Shown here: positions 20,244 through 30,546 of the stretch, in pieces
How the letters are laid out: each line of letters opens with the position of its first letter
Numbering within the stretch: the first letter of the stretch is position 1
NCBI RefSeq assembly: GCF_033568475.1
Contig: NC_133122.1
Location: 184,965,449 to 185,029,448 of the forward strand
Reading direction: 5' to 3'
Source: Henckelia pumila
Lineage: Eukaryota > Streptophyta > Magnoliopsida > Lamiales > Gesneriaceae
DNA length: 64,000 nucleotides
Notes under the pieces: generated by a model
Database searches by the model: none
The model's input: the letters and a program-made list of their open reading frames with translations, nothing else
What the model was told of the DNA's origin: nothing
Translations under genes and position numbers: made by a program

Positions 20244-21585
20244 CGTAGATTCCATCATGAAAATGCAGAAGCATCTCAGGGAATACCTTGGGTTGCTTCA
20301 AACCGAGTTCAACCAGCTTGTCATAAGTGCCGATATGGCGGGCAGGTTACAACAAGCTGATCGGAGCAAAGTATCGAATCGAATCACAGGATGTATGCAA
20401 GCTCAAACTCAACTATGGGCTGCTATTCAAGGGCCAATTATGCGTGCCATAGAAAAACCACTGGTTTCTCAAAAATAAGAAATACAGCCACCGGTTGTAA
20501 AACAATATGTTGAGGATTCTAATACTCAAGAAACAAGCGCTAATCTATCATCAGCTTTTGATGATCTAGATAAAACAACAATTGATGAGGATAACTCATC
20601 AAGTCAAACCTCCGCCTCTTGGGTAAAAGAGGAAGAGATCAATCTTAAGCCCCACACTGACAAGGGCAAATCTAAGATTGATACTAACCCAGCTGTAATT
20701 TCTCCATTTCAGGTTTATCAACAAAAATGGGAGAAATTAAGTACAAAAAGTGAAATCAACCCGATCACTTGCAGGGTTGATGTTGCAGGAATATATCCAA
20801 GGGTTTGGCTAAAAAACAATGTCAATCCTAAGGATGTAAAGATATGGTATGAATTTGGGACTCTAGCCTCAGTTTATACAACTTCACCAGGCTTCCAGGA
20901 AATATCACAACTACCAAAATGAATTCAGGAAGCAGTCCAAGAAACATGGGCAAATAATGATCATTTGTCCAGAGCAGATGTGCTCGAGTTATACTTCTTT
21001 AGTGCAGCTCCAGAACCAACAGGAAAAGAATCACACGAGCCCTTTCATTTCATCAAGCTAAGGAGACTTGACATGAATAATAAAAGATTTATCAAGGATC
21101 CTATATCTGAAGAAATACCATTGGTGTCCACCTTTGGAGAAAATGAAATTTCAACCAGAAGGGCATGGGGTATTTGGGTTTGTCTCACCGAGATGGATAA
21201 GATCAAGTTTTCGTTCAAATTTTATCTAAATTCTTTGAACGGATCATTCCTGTTAAACACAATGACAGAAAAAACTACGGCTTTTGCGGAAGAACTCTTC
21301 GAAAAGATCAGAGGAACTTTTTGTGGAACAACAAGCTTCCGGGGAGTAAAGAAACTCGCCGAAAATTTTGTAACATGGCTCATATCGGAAGATGGTCAGA
21401 GAATATCTGCCCAGAATGTCCAAACCAGAAGGAGCCAGAATTCGGAAAAACCTTCAAGCCCCAAATGGATCGAAAAGATTTTTCCGAGACAAGCAAAGGT
21501 GGACAGGGACCACCAAAACCGCGTTTTCCCAGGGGCCCACTGCAAAAGCAAAAGATGCCCCGACAACAATAAAGAAGGCATTTGA
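20230..21585 (+). pseudogene. Last viral ORF, position of the transactivator/inclusion-body protein
   Basis: The frame starts at an ATG overlapping the end of pol and runs to a TGA at 21583-21585, about 450 codons, interrupted by in-frame stops at 20476-20478 (TAA) and 20920-20922 (TGA). The ordered features are an N-terminal coiled-coil-like part, an acidic serine-rich linker (about 20510-20690), a compact central part from about 20700 and a basic C-terminus. In caulimoviruses, solendoviruses and cavemoviruses the ORF in this position is the transactivator that allows reinitiation on the polycistronic RNA and builds inclusion bodies. I assign it by position, size and context; sequence similarity to known transactivators was not tested. 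Confidence 0.6.
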
Positions 21586-21613
21586 GGAGAATAAATCCAA
21601 AAGAAAAAGTCAA

Positions 21614-21684
21614 GCATGTGACTCCTCCACTAGTAAAAGATGCCATCGGGCATGTGACTCCCACTTGCAAAAGATGCCATCAAT
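21614..21684 (+). promoter_or_regulatory. Upstream tandem repeat of the pararetrovirus promoter
   Basis: GCATGTGACTCC followed by AAAAGATGCCATC occurs twice head to tail with a 36-bp period (21614 and 21650). A third AAAAGATGCC occurs near 21550. AAGATGCC-type words are prominent in the enhancer of the Cauliflower mosaic virus 35S promoter, so this is a plausible enhancer 75-140 bp upstream of the TATA box. Confidence 0.6.
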
Positions 21685-21755
21685 AATGGCATAAAGAATT
21701 CAAGACAGCTGTAAGATTCCCTGAAGTTTCTCGGTGAAACGAGTGGAACATCGGC

Positions 21756-21763
21756 TATAAATA
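21756..21763 (+). promoter_or_regulatory. TATA box of the pregenomic RNA promoter
   Basis: TATAAATA lies in the intergenic region after the last viral ORF, about 170 bp beyond its stop, where caulimovirid pregenomic RNA promoters sit. Transcription would start near 21790. Confidence 0.7.
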
Positions 21764-21815
21764 CAGGATTTTAAGGAAGCTGAAGACATCGATCATTTCC
21801 TTCAGTTTTCTTCCA

Positions 21816-21821
21816 AATAAA
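21816..21821 (+). terminator. Candidate pararetrovirus poly(A) signal
   Basis: AATAAA lies about 60 nt downstream of the TATA box, with further TGTAATA and AATAAATT words at 21820-21965. In caulimovirids the poly(A) signal lies downstream of the start site and is skipped on the first pass, giving a terminally redundant RNA. A small hairpin (CCTCC / GGAGG, 21912-21928) lies beyond it. Confidence 0.45.
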
Positions 21822-22288
21822 ACATTGTAATATTTCTCTTTCTATTGTATTAAGTTTTACTTTTATGTATTTCAAGAACAAAGCTACTATGAGTAGCTAA
21901 ACAAGTTATCTCCTCCTCTTCAAAGGAGGCTGATTTATGTAATAATATGTTGTCTGAATAAATTTCCGAAGATCTTCCCTATCATGTTATTTTATTTAAA
22001 AAATTAAGCTTTTACTATACGCCCTAAGGTAGGAAACGAAATAGGGATGTGCTAGCTGCTGCTGAAGGAGTCTGTGTCAGAAACCATCGGTTGCGATCGC
22101 GTGGTTTGGTTGTGAGGAACAACATGTAAAACCCGGTGGACATAATCTGGAAACAGTGTGGTCAAAGAGGTATTCTGCTTTAATTTACTGACGGAAGCAT
22201 GATGGGATTAAGCCTTTAAATTTTAAATAGGAAAATAAAGGGTAGAATGAGCATTATGTAGTTTTAAGGACAAATTCAAGAAACTATA

Positions 22289-22351
22289 TTAATTTGTTCC
22301 ATCTAGAATCGGAGGTTTCAAAAATGAGTTCGCAACAGACGATGAGTCCAT
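22289..22351 (-). pseudogene. Start of a Copia-like gag, 20 codons then stop
   Basis: On the minus strand an ATG at 22351 opens MDSSSVANSFLKPPILDGTN followed by TAA. A short N-terminus ending in P-P-x-L-D/N-G-T-N-Y is the usual opening of plant Copia gag proteins. The rest of gag is missing, replaced leftward by the pararetrovirus end. The primer site and LTR to the right on the same strand fix the orientation. Confidence 0.6.
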
Positions 22352-22409
22352 CTTATTCCCTGTAATAAAATAAACAAACCAGGATCAGTTCTTAGTGTAT
22401 CAAGAATAT

Positions 22410-22422
22410 GTCTCTGATGCCA
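22410..22422 (-). promoter_or_regulatory. Primer binding site of the minus-strand LTR element
   Basis: On the minus strand TGGCATCAGAGAC matches the methionine-tRNA primer site (TGGTATCAGAG) with one transition, two bases after the LTR end ACA. Confidence 0.65.
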
Positions 22423-22424
22423 CT

Positions 22425-23735
22425 TGTAAGGAAATAAGGGTTGCACATAAATAGTTTTAAGTGTTGTCACAAGATGTTGACAACACCTACAATAACACCT
22501 TGAGTAAATTGCAACAAAATATAATTTAAGCGTGAATAAAATAAACAAGCAACCAATTAAACAAAGTCAAATGTTTTAAGCACGAGTATAAAATACTCTT
22601 GCACCTCCTCAGGACAAAATTTTCATTAGAAAATAATCAAAGAGTTATACAAACCCTAAAACTAGTGATCATTGTAAAATCATTTTTCTCCAACATATGA
22701 GAAAATAAATCAAAGAAAAGCATCTCCTAAAATTCTATACGAAAATAGAATAAATAAACAAAACACGGAGATGAATCCTTGAGGCCGAAACTCTACTAGA
22801 ACACTCCAATGTTTGATCTTCGATATTCACGTGTTTTTCAAGGCTTCAAGGTTACACGACCAACACACCTTCAATAATTCTCTCACAACATATGAAGTAA
22901 ATCTCAATTGGTCGTACGTTCTCTATCTCTCTTTTTTCTTGTGCATGCCTATATCAATATATAGGCAACAATATTTTCCTTCTTGGTTTCCTTGTATGCA
23001 TAGGATTCTCTAGATTTGATCACACCAAATCTACAAAGATTGAGAGACAAAATAATTAGATCAAAATATCAAAGATAACTCAATCTTCTTAAATAAGAAA
23101 ATAAATATTTTAAACATGAAATCTCAAAGTATTTTCATGTCCAAGAAAGTCAAAAGGCTTTAAATAAAATCTTTATAGAATTAAGGAATTTTCAGGAATA
23201 ACATATTCCTTTCAACTAGAAAAATTGTTTTTTCAATCAAAAGAATAATTCAGAAGAAAAACATGAAAAAAATCTCAGCGTTGGTGTTCTTCTTTTTCTC
23301 TCCCTAGCCGCCAAGTGTTTTCTCTATATTTTTTGTCTGACCTAGCCTGCGTAAAAATCTCCTTTTTAAACGCCCTAGAATCCTTCTCTCTTGTCTTTCC
23401 TTTCTAAAATCTTCCAACAAGATAAGTTTCGTTATCTCGAGCTCGCTTGAGCGGGTAAAAAAATACCACTCGAGCACATAACTTTCTGTCCAGTTCGTCA
23501 ATTTCTTCAACAGCACGCTCAAGCAGGTAAAAGTTACCGGTCGAGCGCAATTCTTTCTGCTCAATTTCCGAAATTTCTTCCTTAAACCTACAATTAAACC
23601 AGGAAAGATGAGGAGTAGACTACATGCATAAATAATAAAGAAATAAAATATGAATGTTCCTAATTATGACGTAAATATGCATGCAAAATGGACTCAAAAA
23701 TACCAAAAAATAATAAATAATAACGACACGTATCA
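22425..23735 (-). mobile_element. 5' LTR of a minus-strand LTR retrotransposon
   Basis: Read on the minus strand the LTR starts TGATACGTGTCG (23735) and ends CCTTACA (22425), directly before the primer site, for about 1.31 kb. It contains several CTCGAGC / GCTCGAGTG / GCTCAAGCG words (23435-23545). Only the 5' LTR and a gag stub remain. The left border abuts the pararetrovirus copy, so one may have truncated the other. Confidence 0.6.
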
Positions 23736-23756
23736 AATACTATTCTATATTACATA

Positions 23757-24895
23757 ATGATGGTGGAAGATTTTATCAACACAACAGAAACTTGGAATGA
23801 ATTTAAGGTACGCCAATACTTTCATATTATTGAAGTTGAGGCTATTTGTGCAATAAGTTTGAATCGTAAAGGATGTGATGATGTTCGGTGTTGGATGGGA
23901 AATGCGAATGGTTGTTATACACGCGGTTAAATCTAGATATTTTATGGAACTTAATATCTTGGCTCCTCCGGCCGGATACACAATCTGGACATCCAAACCA
24001 AGAGTGGTGGAATTTTATGTGGTGTTTACAAATTCCACCTAAAATCAGAATTTTTCTGTGGAAAACCATTAATGACTTTATCCCAACGGGAGTGAACTTG
24101 AAGGCAAAACATGTCCCAACAAATGATATGTGCATGTATTGTAAATATCAGTTAGCTACTACAAGTCATTGTCTCTTTTTCTGTCCATTAGTTTGTAAAG
24201 TATGGAAGAACTCTGCATTTTGGTACCATTTGCATTTATTTCGTAAACCCTTTTTTTGGATTGTATGGTGGCTATGTCAAAGGTGTTAGCGAGAACTGCA
24301 ATGGAGGTGTTTGTGATGATGTCTTCGGCTATTTGGGGTGAGGTATGTAAATGGAGTCATGATACAAATAAGGATATAAAAGAGATTAATGTTAGCTAGT
24401 GTTTTGCTTGGTTGGATAATTATCGAGCCGCTAACTTGGCCCCGCCGGAGTTCAGCTGGACAGGGACAGATTTCTACTACTCAAAAATGGTTCCCTCCTG
24501 AACAGAAATCTGTGAGATTAGATCATTTCGAGGCTGGAATGGATTGCTAAACTAACAAAGACAGCTTGGGTGCAATCATTTGAAACTCTTCTGGCATGGT
24601 TGTGGGAGCGAAAGCAAAGGTGATGCGGCATCGGGGTTGGGTGAAAGAAATGGAATTGGAAGCTATTAGATTTGGAATGGAGTTTTGTCGACAAATTGAT
24701 GTTTCAAACATTTGTGTTTTCTCGAACTCATTGGTGGCGGTACAAGAATTTACCGAGACAAGTGAGGATCTTGGACAAGATGCTGTCATTGCGAAGGACA
24801 TTCGAGAATATATAAAATCTGATAGGTTTGCTTCGATTTGGCACATGAGGCGACAGGCGAACAAGGTAGCTCACCGCCTTGCTAAAAGTCACTGA
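23757..24895 (+). pseudogene. LINE-type ORF2 3' end: RT zinc-binding and RNase H-like domains
   Basis: Three frame-shifted pieces of a plant non-LTR retrotransposon or its domesticated-like relatives remain. Piece 1 (23757-23929) matches the segment before the zinc domain (WNEFKVRQYF, then DDVRCWMGNANGCYT). Piece 2 (23888-24289) is the reverse-transcriptase zinc-binding domain, with IPPKIRIFLWKTINDFIPTG, C-x2-C and H-C-LFFCPLVCKVW. Piece 3 (about 24490-24895) is a type-I RNase H-like domain, with ELEAIRFGMEFC, FSNSLVAVQEF and RRQANKVAHRLAK. The RT core itself is absent, and the intervening 24290-24490 is broken. The 5' truncation is typical for LINEs. Confidence 0.8.
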
Positions 24896-24955
24896 TATTG
24901 CAAGCTAATTTCGATTTATCCTACCAATACTTTTTTGGACTAGTCTGTTGCACAA

Positions 24956-25270
24956 GATTTTCTTAGTGACTAGACCACTAGCCTAGTTTGCAATCATTGA
25001 ACTATAATCATAAATTGAATGAAAAAACATATAAATTATTGAACAAAAAATATAATATTCCCTTAGACTAATTTAGTTAACTGATTTTTTAAAATTTTGT
25101 TAAGGAAAAGCACATGATTTTCTTAGTGACTAAACGACTAGCCTAGTTTGCAATCATTGAACTATAATCATAAATTGAATGAAAAAACATATAAATTATT
25201 GAACAAAAAATATAATATTCCCTTAAACTAATTTACTTAACTGATTTTTTAAAATTTTGTTAAGGAAAAG
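24956..25270. repeat. Two-copy tandem repeat, period 160 bp
   Basis: The unit GATTTTCTTAGTGACTA... starts at 24956 and again at 25116, ending GTTAAGGAAAAG at 25109 and 25270. The copies differ at only a handful of positions, so the duplication is recent. It starts just after the LINE fragment. A third, dispersed partial copy lies near 28077. Confidence 0.85.
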
Positions 25271-26125
25271 CTAAGAAGTGTTTTTCAAAAGCTCTATCAA
25301 ATACTACTTGTTGGATTGCTTATACTTATATCGTGTATGAATTTAGGCTACGATTCTCGAGATATTTTTGTTACATCAATTGATAATATTGTTCGTTTAA
25401 GAAATTATACCAACGTCGAGTGTATGAACTCTATATATAGTTCGTGCCAAGGGATTATATAGAGTCAACAAAGGTTGGTGACCATAGTTTTGTTCACTAA
25501 ATAAAAAGTGTCCTTTGGATTAATTTCTTGGCTAGGCCATCAAGTTCAACTAAATTGCTTGATTGTTGTTGATTAGGGAACAATGTAAAACTGAAATTTT
25601 GGCATTTCGTTTTGTGACCTCATTTTTGTAAACAATGTTCCACAAATTGAACTACTATGTCTATGATTTTGAAGTATTGTCCTATGTCTGATATGCAAAT
25701 ATATAAGAATTTATACTATTAATGAAAGAAGATAGCTTAATAATAACTACGTACTTTTTGTGAGTTTTTTTTAAAATATTTCAAATATACCCTTAGTTTG
25801 TTGTGGATTTTGCTTCTTATTCAATTTTGATTTACTTTTAAAATTTCTTTAAACTTTATTTTCTTTTTTTTAAGTGAAAAATTGTTTGAATTGAATTTGT
25901 TTCACTCTGTCACAATTATAAATAATTCAAATTTATATAATCATCTTTTTTATTAAAAAAATCGTTCATCTTCTATATTTTATATACGCGCATCACGTGT
26001 GACACAATTGTTAGTATAGATTAAAAATAAAATTAAGTTATAAATAAAAAAAATTGACCAAGGCTATTTCTTAAAATGTACCACTTACTAATATAGACAC
26101 ACACCATGTTGAACACAATTTTCAG
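25271..26125. other. AT-rich non-coding DNA
   Basis: No gene is seen. Around 25984-26016 ACGCGCATCACGTGTG followed by GTTAGTATAG resembles a degenerate Helitron 3' end of the family at 3267. Otherwise nothing was recognised. Confidence 0.35.
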
Positions 26126-26974
26126 TAGAGGTGTTCATCGGTCAGTTCGATTTTAATTTGTCCAAATTCGGTTTGATTTTTCGATTTTTGGTTTATGAAA
26201 ACTATAATTCGAAGAAAACCGTTTTACTTCGGTTCGGTTCGGTTTTGTACTATAATGGACCGATTTATACGGTTCGGTTTGGTCGGTTTGATCAATAATA
26301 CATAACACAATATTTAATGTAGAGGTGTTCATCGGCCGGTTTGATTCCGTTTTCGGTTTTTCATTTCGTTTTTTTCGGTTTTAGTTTCAGAAATATATAA
26401 TCCGATATCTGAACCATTTTTTTTCGATTCAATTCGATTTTCTATCAAAATGGTTCGATTATTTCGGTCGGTTATTTCGATTTTGATACGATTATTAAAA
26501 TTAATAATATAAATATATTGTAAATATAATATGTTATCTTTTTAAATGATTTATTAGTAAAACTTTTAAAAATAAAGTTTAAATGAATTACATAAAAAAA
26601 AATCAAGTAAAAATTACATTATACAACCATCAATTAATCAACTATGAATTACAAAAACAACAATGAATTACATAAACAACAATCAATTAAAAATTATTCA
26701 AAATAATTATTCATTTACTAAATAAATAAATATCATCTCATAACATATATAATATATAATATAAATATAAATAAAATTATTAATTTAATGAAATTTCGGT
26801 TTTATCGATCGGTTCGGTTTTGACATATATAATCCAAAACCGAACCAAATAAACTTCGGTTCAAAGATTTATATTCGAATTACTAAATACGATTTTTGGT
26901 TCGGTTCTGTATTTGATTTTTTCGATTTGGATTTACGATTTTTTTCGGTTTTATCCGAAATTTGAACACCCCTA
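26126..26974. mobile_element. hAT-type MITE rich in CGGTTCGGTT, 849 bp
   Basis: The left end TAGAGGTGTTCA and right end TGAACACCCCTA form a terminal inverted repeat, flanked by ATTTTCAG (26118-26125) and ATTGTCAG (26975-26982), an 8-bp target duplication with one difference. Eight-bp duplications and TAGGGGTG-like ends define hAT elements. The subterminal regions are packed with TCGGTTCGGTTT on one side and its complement on the other. A second, internal copy of the left end lies at 26323, so the left 200 bp is duplicated. Confidence 0.75.
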
Positions 26975-27009
26975 ATTGTCAGTTAGCCACATTTCAATAC
27001 ATCCGCTCA

Positions 27010-27037
27010 AAAATAAAATAAAATAAAATAAAATAGC
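27010..27037. repeat. AAAAT microsatellite
   Basis: About five AAAAT units lie just outside the right end of the MITE. Confidence 0.6.
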
Positions 27038-27357
27038 TTCAATAGAAAATTCTATAGCCCTTCTCTTTGAAAAAAAATATACATTATATCGATTGAAGTT
27101 CTATAGCCAATTTCTTCAAATATCCATGTTTCCTTTTAAAGAAAAGGAAAAAAAAAACTAAAATCAGCAAACTAATTTGGCTTAATTTTCGGAATGAAGT
27201 ATTAAAAATTACGAGCACTTGCACGTTTTCTTTAATTTTTTGTTAATTTATTGGTAAGTTTACAATCTAACTAAATAAATTTTTTTTTTTTTAATTTTAA
27301 TTTTTTTTTTCAACAGAGTATGAACATGTCATTAGATATATCAACAATGTCTATAAC

Positions 27358-28013
27358 TAGGGGTTCGGTTTTGCATAATTACGGTTTGGTTTTCGGTCTA
27401 CGATTTTTTAAATGTCTAATCCGATAACCAAACCATTTAATTACGATCTGGTTCGGTTTTATAGTACTACGGTCTGTTTTATACGGTCGGTTTTACAGTT
27501 TTAAAAACAAATTCAATCAATTAATTATGTATTATTCTACGAGTTGTAATTTATATTTTAAATTCAGTTTATATAATTGTTCTTTAGGTTTTATGAGTTT
27601 AAAATTATAAAATTTGATAAAATTTGTTTTTATCGTTTTTCCAATTATGCAATTTATACATTAAATTACTTTAAAATGTATACAAATATATTATAAGAAA
27701 CTTTTTAGTAAATTTAAAATTAGTTATCAAATTTAATGCATAAAAATATATAAAATAATTTATATTTTAATTATTAAAATTAAATTCACTTACCAATAGT
27801 CTAAATATAAATAAAACATTTATTTTATTAAAATACGGTTTAAACGGTCGGTTTGGTTTTGAAGTACATAAAACCATAACCAAACCATAATAATTTCGGT
27901 TTTAAATTATAAAACCAAAATAATAAATTTGGATAATGGTTCGATTTGGTTTTCGATTTCTTCGGTTTGGATTTTAAGTTTTTTTTGGTTTGACCATATT
28001 ATGCACACCACTA
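27358..28013. mobile_element. hAT-type MITE, 656 bp
   Basis: The left end TAGGGGTTCGG with GCATAAT and the right end ATTATGCACACCACTA pair imperfectly. Flanks are TCTATAAC (27350-27357) and TCTATCAC (28014-28021), 7 of 8 bases equal. The interior has the same CGGTTTGGTTTTCGGT character as the element at 26126, so both belong to related families. Confidence 0.65.
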
Positions 28014-28076
28014 TCTATCACCATCACATTGTCACTTTGATGAGGAAAAAATTGCGACATTCGGAAAGTTCAAACC

Positions 28077-28165
28077 ATTACACTATTATCATAGATTGAA
28101 TGAAAAAATCATATAAACTATTGAACAAAAAATATAATATTCCCTTAATTTAGTTAACTGATTTT
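28077..28165. repeat. Dispersed third copy of the 160-bp repeat
   Basis: The stretch from TCATAGATTGAATGAAAAAA through ATAATATTCCCTTAA to TTAGTTAACTGATTTT matches the core of the units at 24956 and 25116, with one short deletion. The copy lies 2.9 kb away, beyond two MITE insertions. Confidence 0.75.
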
Positions 28166-28992
28166 GTGAATTTCACGTCGTGCACCTCAGTACCCAGAAT
28201 TTTTTTGAAGCAATCGAATATCTCTCTGTATAAATCATTTTTAGCAACCATCACAAGTAATTGACTGGTCAATCCAAAGGGTTGACAGTCGGTACCAATC
28301 AAAGTTTATGGCCTGTAGGTTTTGTTTTATATTATGAATTTAATCTATGCCTTTGTTCACTTGTCACGATTCATGAAATAATAAACATCACATTTGATTT
28401 TGCAAATAATTAGACCGAAACCATAACCTTATAAAAAAATTAACAAATAATCAAAACATTAAGGTAAATATTTTTTTTTGCTTCTGATGCAAAATTCACA
28501 TGGTTTAATTATAATTCATTAATTATAACATAATGGTACGCAAAATCAAATCTCATTGGGAATTTCTAAAAAGGTCAATATTATTTATTTCTTTTACTTT
28601 AATATTTTTGAAAAAAGCAATGCCCCACATACTCTCTCTCTTATTCCTTGCTTTCATGCCTCTTTTCTGCTGGTCAAAAAGATATTCTTTGCCCTCTAAA
28701 TTTTGCACTTCTTTTAATTTGGATCAAAGTTTAAGTTCAAATTAGTATGGAATTCGATGTTGCTTTAAAATTCTAAAATCATCTTTTAGCCATTAATTTC
28801 TGTTTTTGGCTCCATGCCATAATCCTACAATCTAATTAACGTTACATTTTAGAATAATCGAATTCAATTTTATCCGAGAAAGACAATAATTAATAAAAAA
28901 GTTCTGCCACCGTAATTAGTTTGCTCGATTGATACTAACAATTTGATTTAATCAAAATAAAATCATGTTGTTTATTTGTTAAAAAAAAGTAA
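28166..28992. other. Non-coding DNA, nothing recognised
   Basis: No gene, RNA or clean repeat was recognised; the 70-codon frame at 28533 has no domain. Confidence 0.35.
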
Positions 28993-29001
28993 TTTATTTA
29001 T

Positions 29002-29449
29002 GGAAAAATTGCATATACCACCCATGTGAAATCGCGTGTTTGTTGATAACCCCTTATGAAAATTTTTTGAGCTAGAAGCCCCTTATGATTCTAAATCTGT
29101 AGCATACACCCCCTTCTGACTAAAAAATAACTAAAATGTCCTTAATGTTATAATACAATTTAATATTAAAATATATTTCGTATATGACAAATATTATGAT
29201 AAAATAATTATATATAATTTTCATAGTTATTTAAATAAAATTTGATTATTTTACTCAATTAAATATAAAATTATAAAACAAAATTAATTTAATTATTTAT
29301 TTAAGTAAGTGTATTTTTGTCAATTTTTAACTGAAAATGGTGTGCATGCTACAAATTTTGAATCACATGTGGTTATTAGCTTAAAAAAATTTCACAGGGA
29401 GTTATTAGCAAACTCGGGATTTCACAAGAGTGATATATGCAATTTTCCC
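29002..29449. mobile_element. Mutator-type (MULE) MITE with long inverted repeats, 448 bp
   Basis: The ends GGAAAAATTGCATAT and ATATGCAATTTTCCC extend into inverted arms of more than 100 bp that carry matching CCATGTGAAATC / TTTCACAAGAG words. Both sides are flanked by TTTATTTAT, a perfect 9-bp target duplication (28993-29001, 29450-29458). Long terminal inverted repeats with a 9-bp duplication indicate the Mutator superfamily. The interior is AT-rich and non-coding. Confidence 0.8.
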
Positions 29450-29669
29450 TTTATTTATCCAAATAACAGAAGTAATTCCATATTTTGGTAGGAACATTTC
29501 AAAGTAAATTTTATTAGAGAATAAAAATACCATAAAATATATTTGAAATTTCTACACCAAATAATTAATTTATGATTGAAAAAAGAAATTATGGAGTCCC
29601 AAAAGACAAAAAAAGTAAAAAAAATAGGACAACAATTGTCCGTACGTACACTAGACAAAAACAATACTA

Positions 29670-30104
29670 CTACTCAGGGATGGCGAGGAGCACCGGCCGC
29701 CACGCTCTCCTCATCAACCGCTGCCGAAACGTGGCCGAAAGCGGCCGCAGAGAGCGGCAAGCAGCCCCCCTGACGCCGCCGTCGGACGCGGTTCTGGCCG
29801 TCAACAACCTGTCCCGAACATTCTCCGAGGCCCTCTGATCTCCGAAAGCCGGCGGCGAAGACACGAACAAATCCTTGAGCTTGTTCCTGGCGGACAACTG
29901 ATCATCTCCCCCAGATTTCTCCGGCGAGGTCCCTTCACCTCTATTATGAGCATCGGGAGTGCCCTCGTCCGGGAGCCTTTTCCCACCGAGCAGCATTCGA
30001 AGGGTCCTCTTGCGGCGGAGGTGGATGACTGGGCTGGCGGTTGGGCTTCTGGCCACGGCACACTGTGCCGCTATCAAGAGCTTGAATTTGTGGAAAGTGG
30101 GCAT
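29670..30104 (-). CDS. Small plant protein of unknown function (Avr9/Cf-9-elicited 146-like?)
   Basis: A single-exon, GC-rich ORF of 144 residues starts at an ATG at 30104 and contrasts sharply with the AT-rich surroundings. It opens with a hydrophobic FHKFKLLIAAQCAVARSPTASP, followed by HLRRKRTLRMLL, a polar linker, SARNKLKDLFVSSPP (about residues 71-85) and a C-terminus ending RRAWRPVLLAIPE. A family of small plant proteins with the same order (TSPxxSPVxHLRRR, LKELFVSSPP, AWRPxLxxIPE) includes, from memory, genes labelled as rapidly elicited by Avr9/Cf-9; the role is unknown. The motifs at both termini are kept and no break is seen, so I regard it as intact. A CA-dinucleotide stretch lies in its 5' leader. 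Confidence 0.75.
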   Translation of the reverse strand: MPTFHKFKLLIAAQCAVARSPTASPVIHLRRKRTLRMLLGGKRLPDEGTPDAHNRGEGTSPEKSGGDDQLSARNKLKDLFVSSPPAFGDQRASENVRDRLLTARTASDGGVRGAACRSLRPLSATFRQRLMRRAWRPVLLAIPE

Positions 30105-30487
30105 GTGAATCGGTGATGTATATTATCCTTGAATCGACCGGAAAAGCGAGATGAAGGTGTTATTCTGTGTGTGTGTGTGGGTTCAAAGATTAAAATGAGT
30201 ACGGGCAAGGGAAGAGGCCTCTTTTTTCGTTTTATTCTGTGTTTCGGTGTTTTCATCAACTTCCTCTCATATTCTTACACGTGGCACCAAGGAAAAGACC
30301 GGCCCCGAGCCCGCCCTTGTTTTCATCCATTTTTTTTTATTTTGGATTTGGATTGAATACGCTACACTTATTAGTTATTACTAGAGCTCATTTAACTCGG
30401 TGTGTTTGAAGTGGTAGATTCCTAATTTACCAATATATTATGTTATTTATCTTATGTTTTTTTTGTCATATTATTTATCTATCTTTC

Positions 30488-30546
30488 AATTATTTATCTC
30501 ACATCAATCAAATCATAAATTATTTATCTTACATCAATCAAATCAT
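30488..30546. repeat. Short direct repeat at the left edge of the Copia fragment
   Basis: ATTATTTATCTCACATCAAT plus CAAATCAT recurs 32 bp later with one change, immediately before the pol fragment begins. Confidence 0.6.

Larger units (their letters stand above)
14731..22288 (+). mobile_element. Endogenous caulimovirid (solendovirus/cavemovirus-like), near genome length, broken
   Basis: One linear copy of a plant pararetrovirus genome of about 7.5 kb is integrated here. From left to right it has a methionine-tRNA primer site, two small 5' ORFs, a coat protein ORF with a zinc knuckle, a movement protein ORF, a pol ORF (aspartic protease, reverse transcriptase, RNase H), a last ORF in the transactivator position, and a promoter with a downstream poly(A) signal. 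Coat before movement protein, separate pol and a terminal extra ORF fit solendoviruses and cavemoviruses better than caulimoviruses (movement first), petuviruses or florendoviruses. No integrase is present, as expected for the family. Several stops and frameshifts make it non-functional. The right border is uncertain and lies at or before the minus-strand LTR element starting near 22289. Confidence 0.85.

Noticed and set aside
14821-22288. Ty3 retrotransposon instead of a pararetrovirus
   Set aside because: There is no integrase or LTR, while a 30K movement protein, a coat protein with zinc knuckle before it and a terminal ORF are present.
23304-23564. Minus-strand 86-codon ORF
   Set aside because: It falls inside the minus-strand LTR, has no ATG-proximal gene signals and no recognisable domain.
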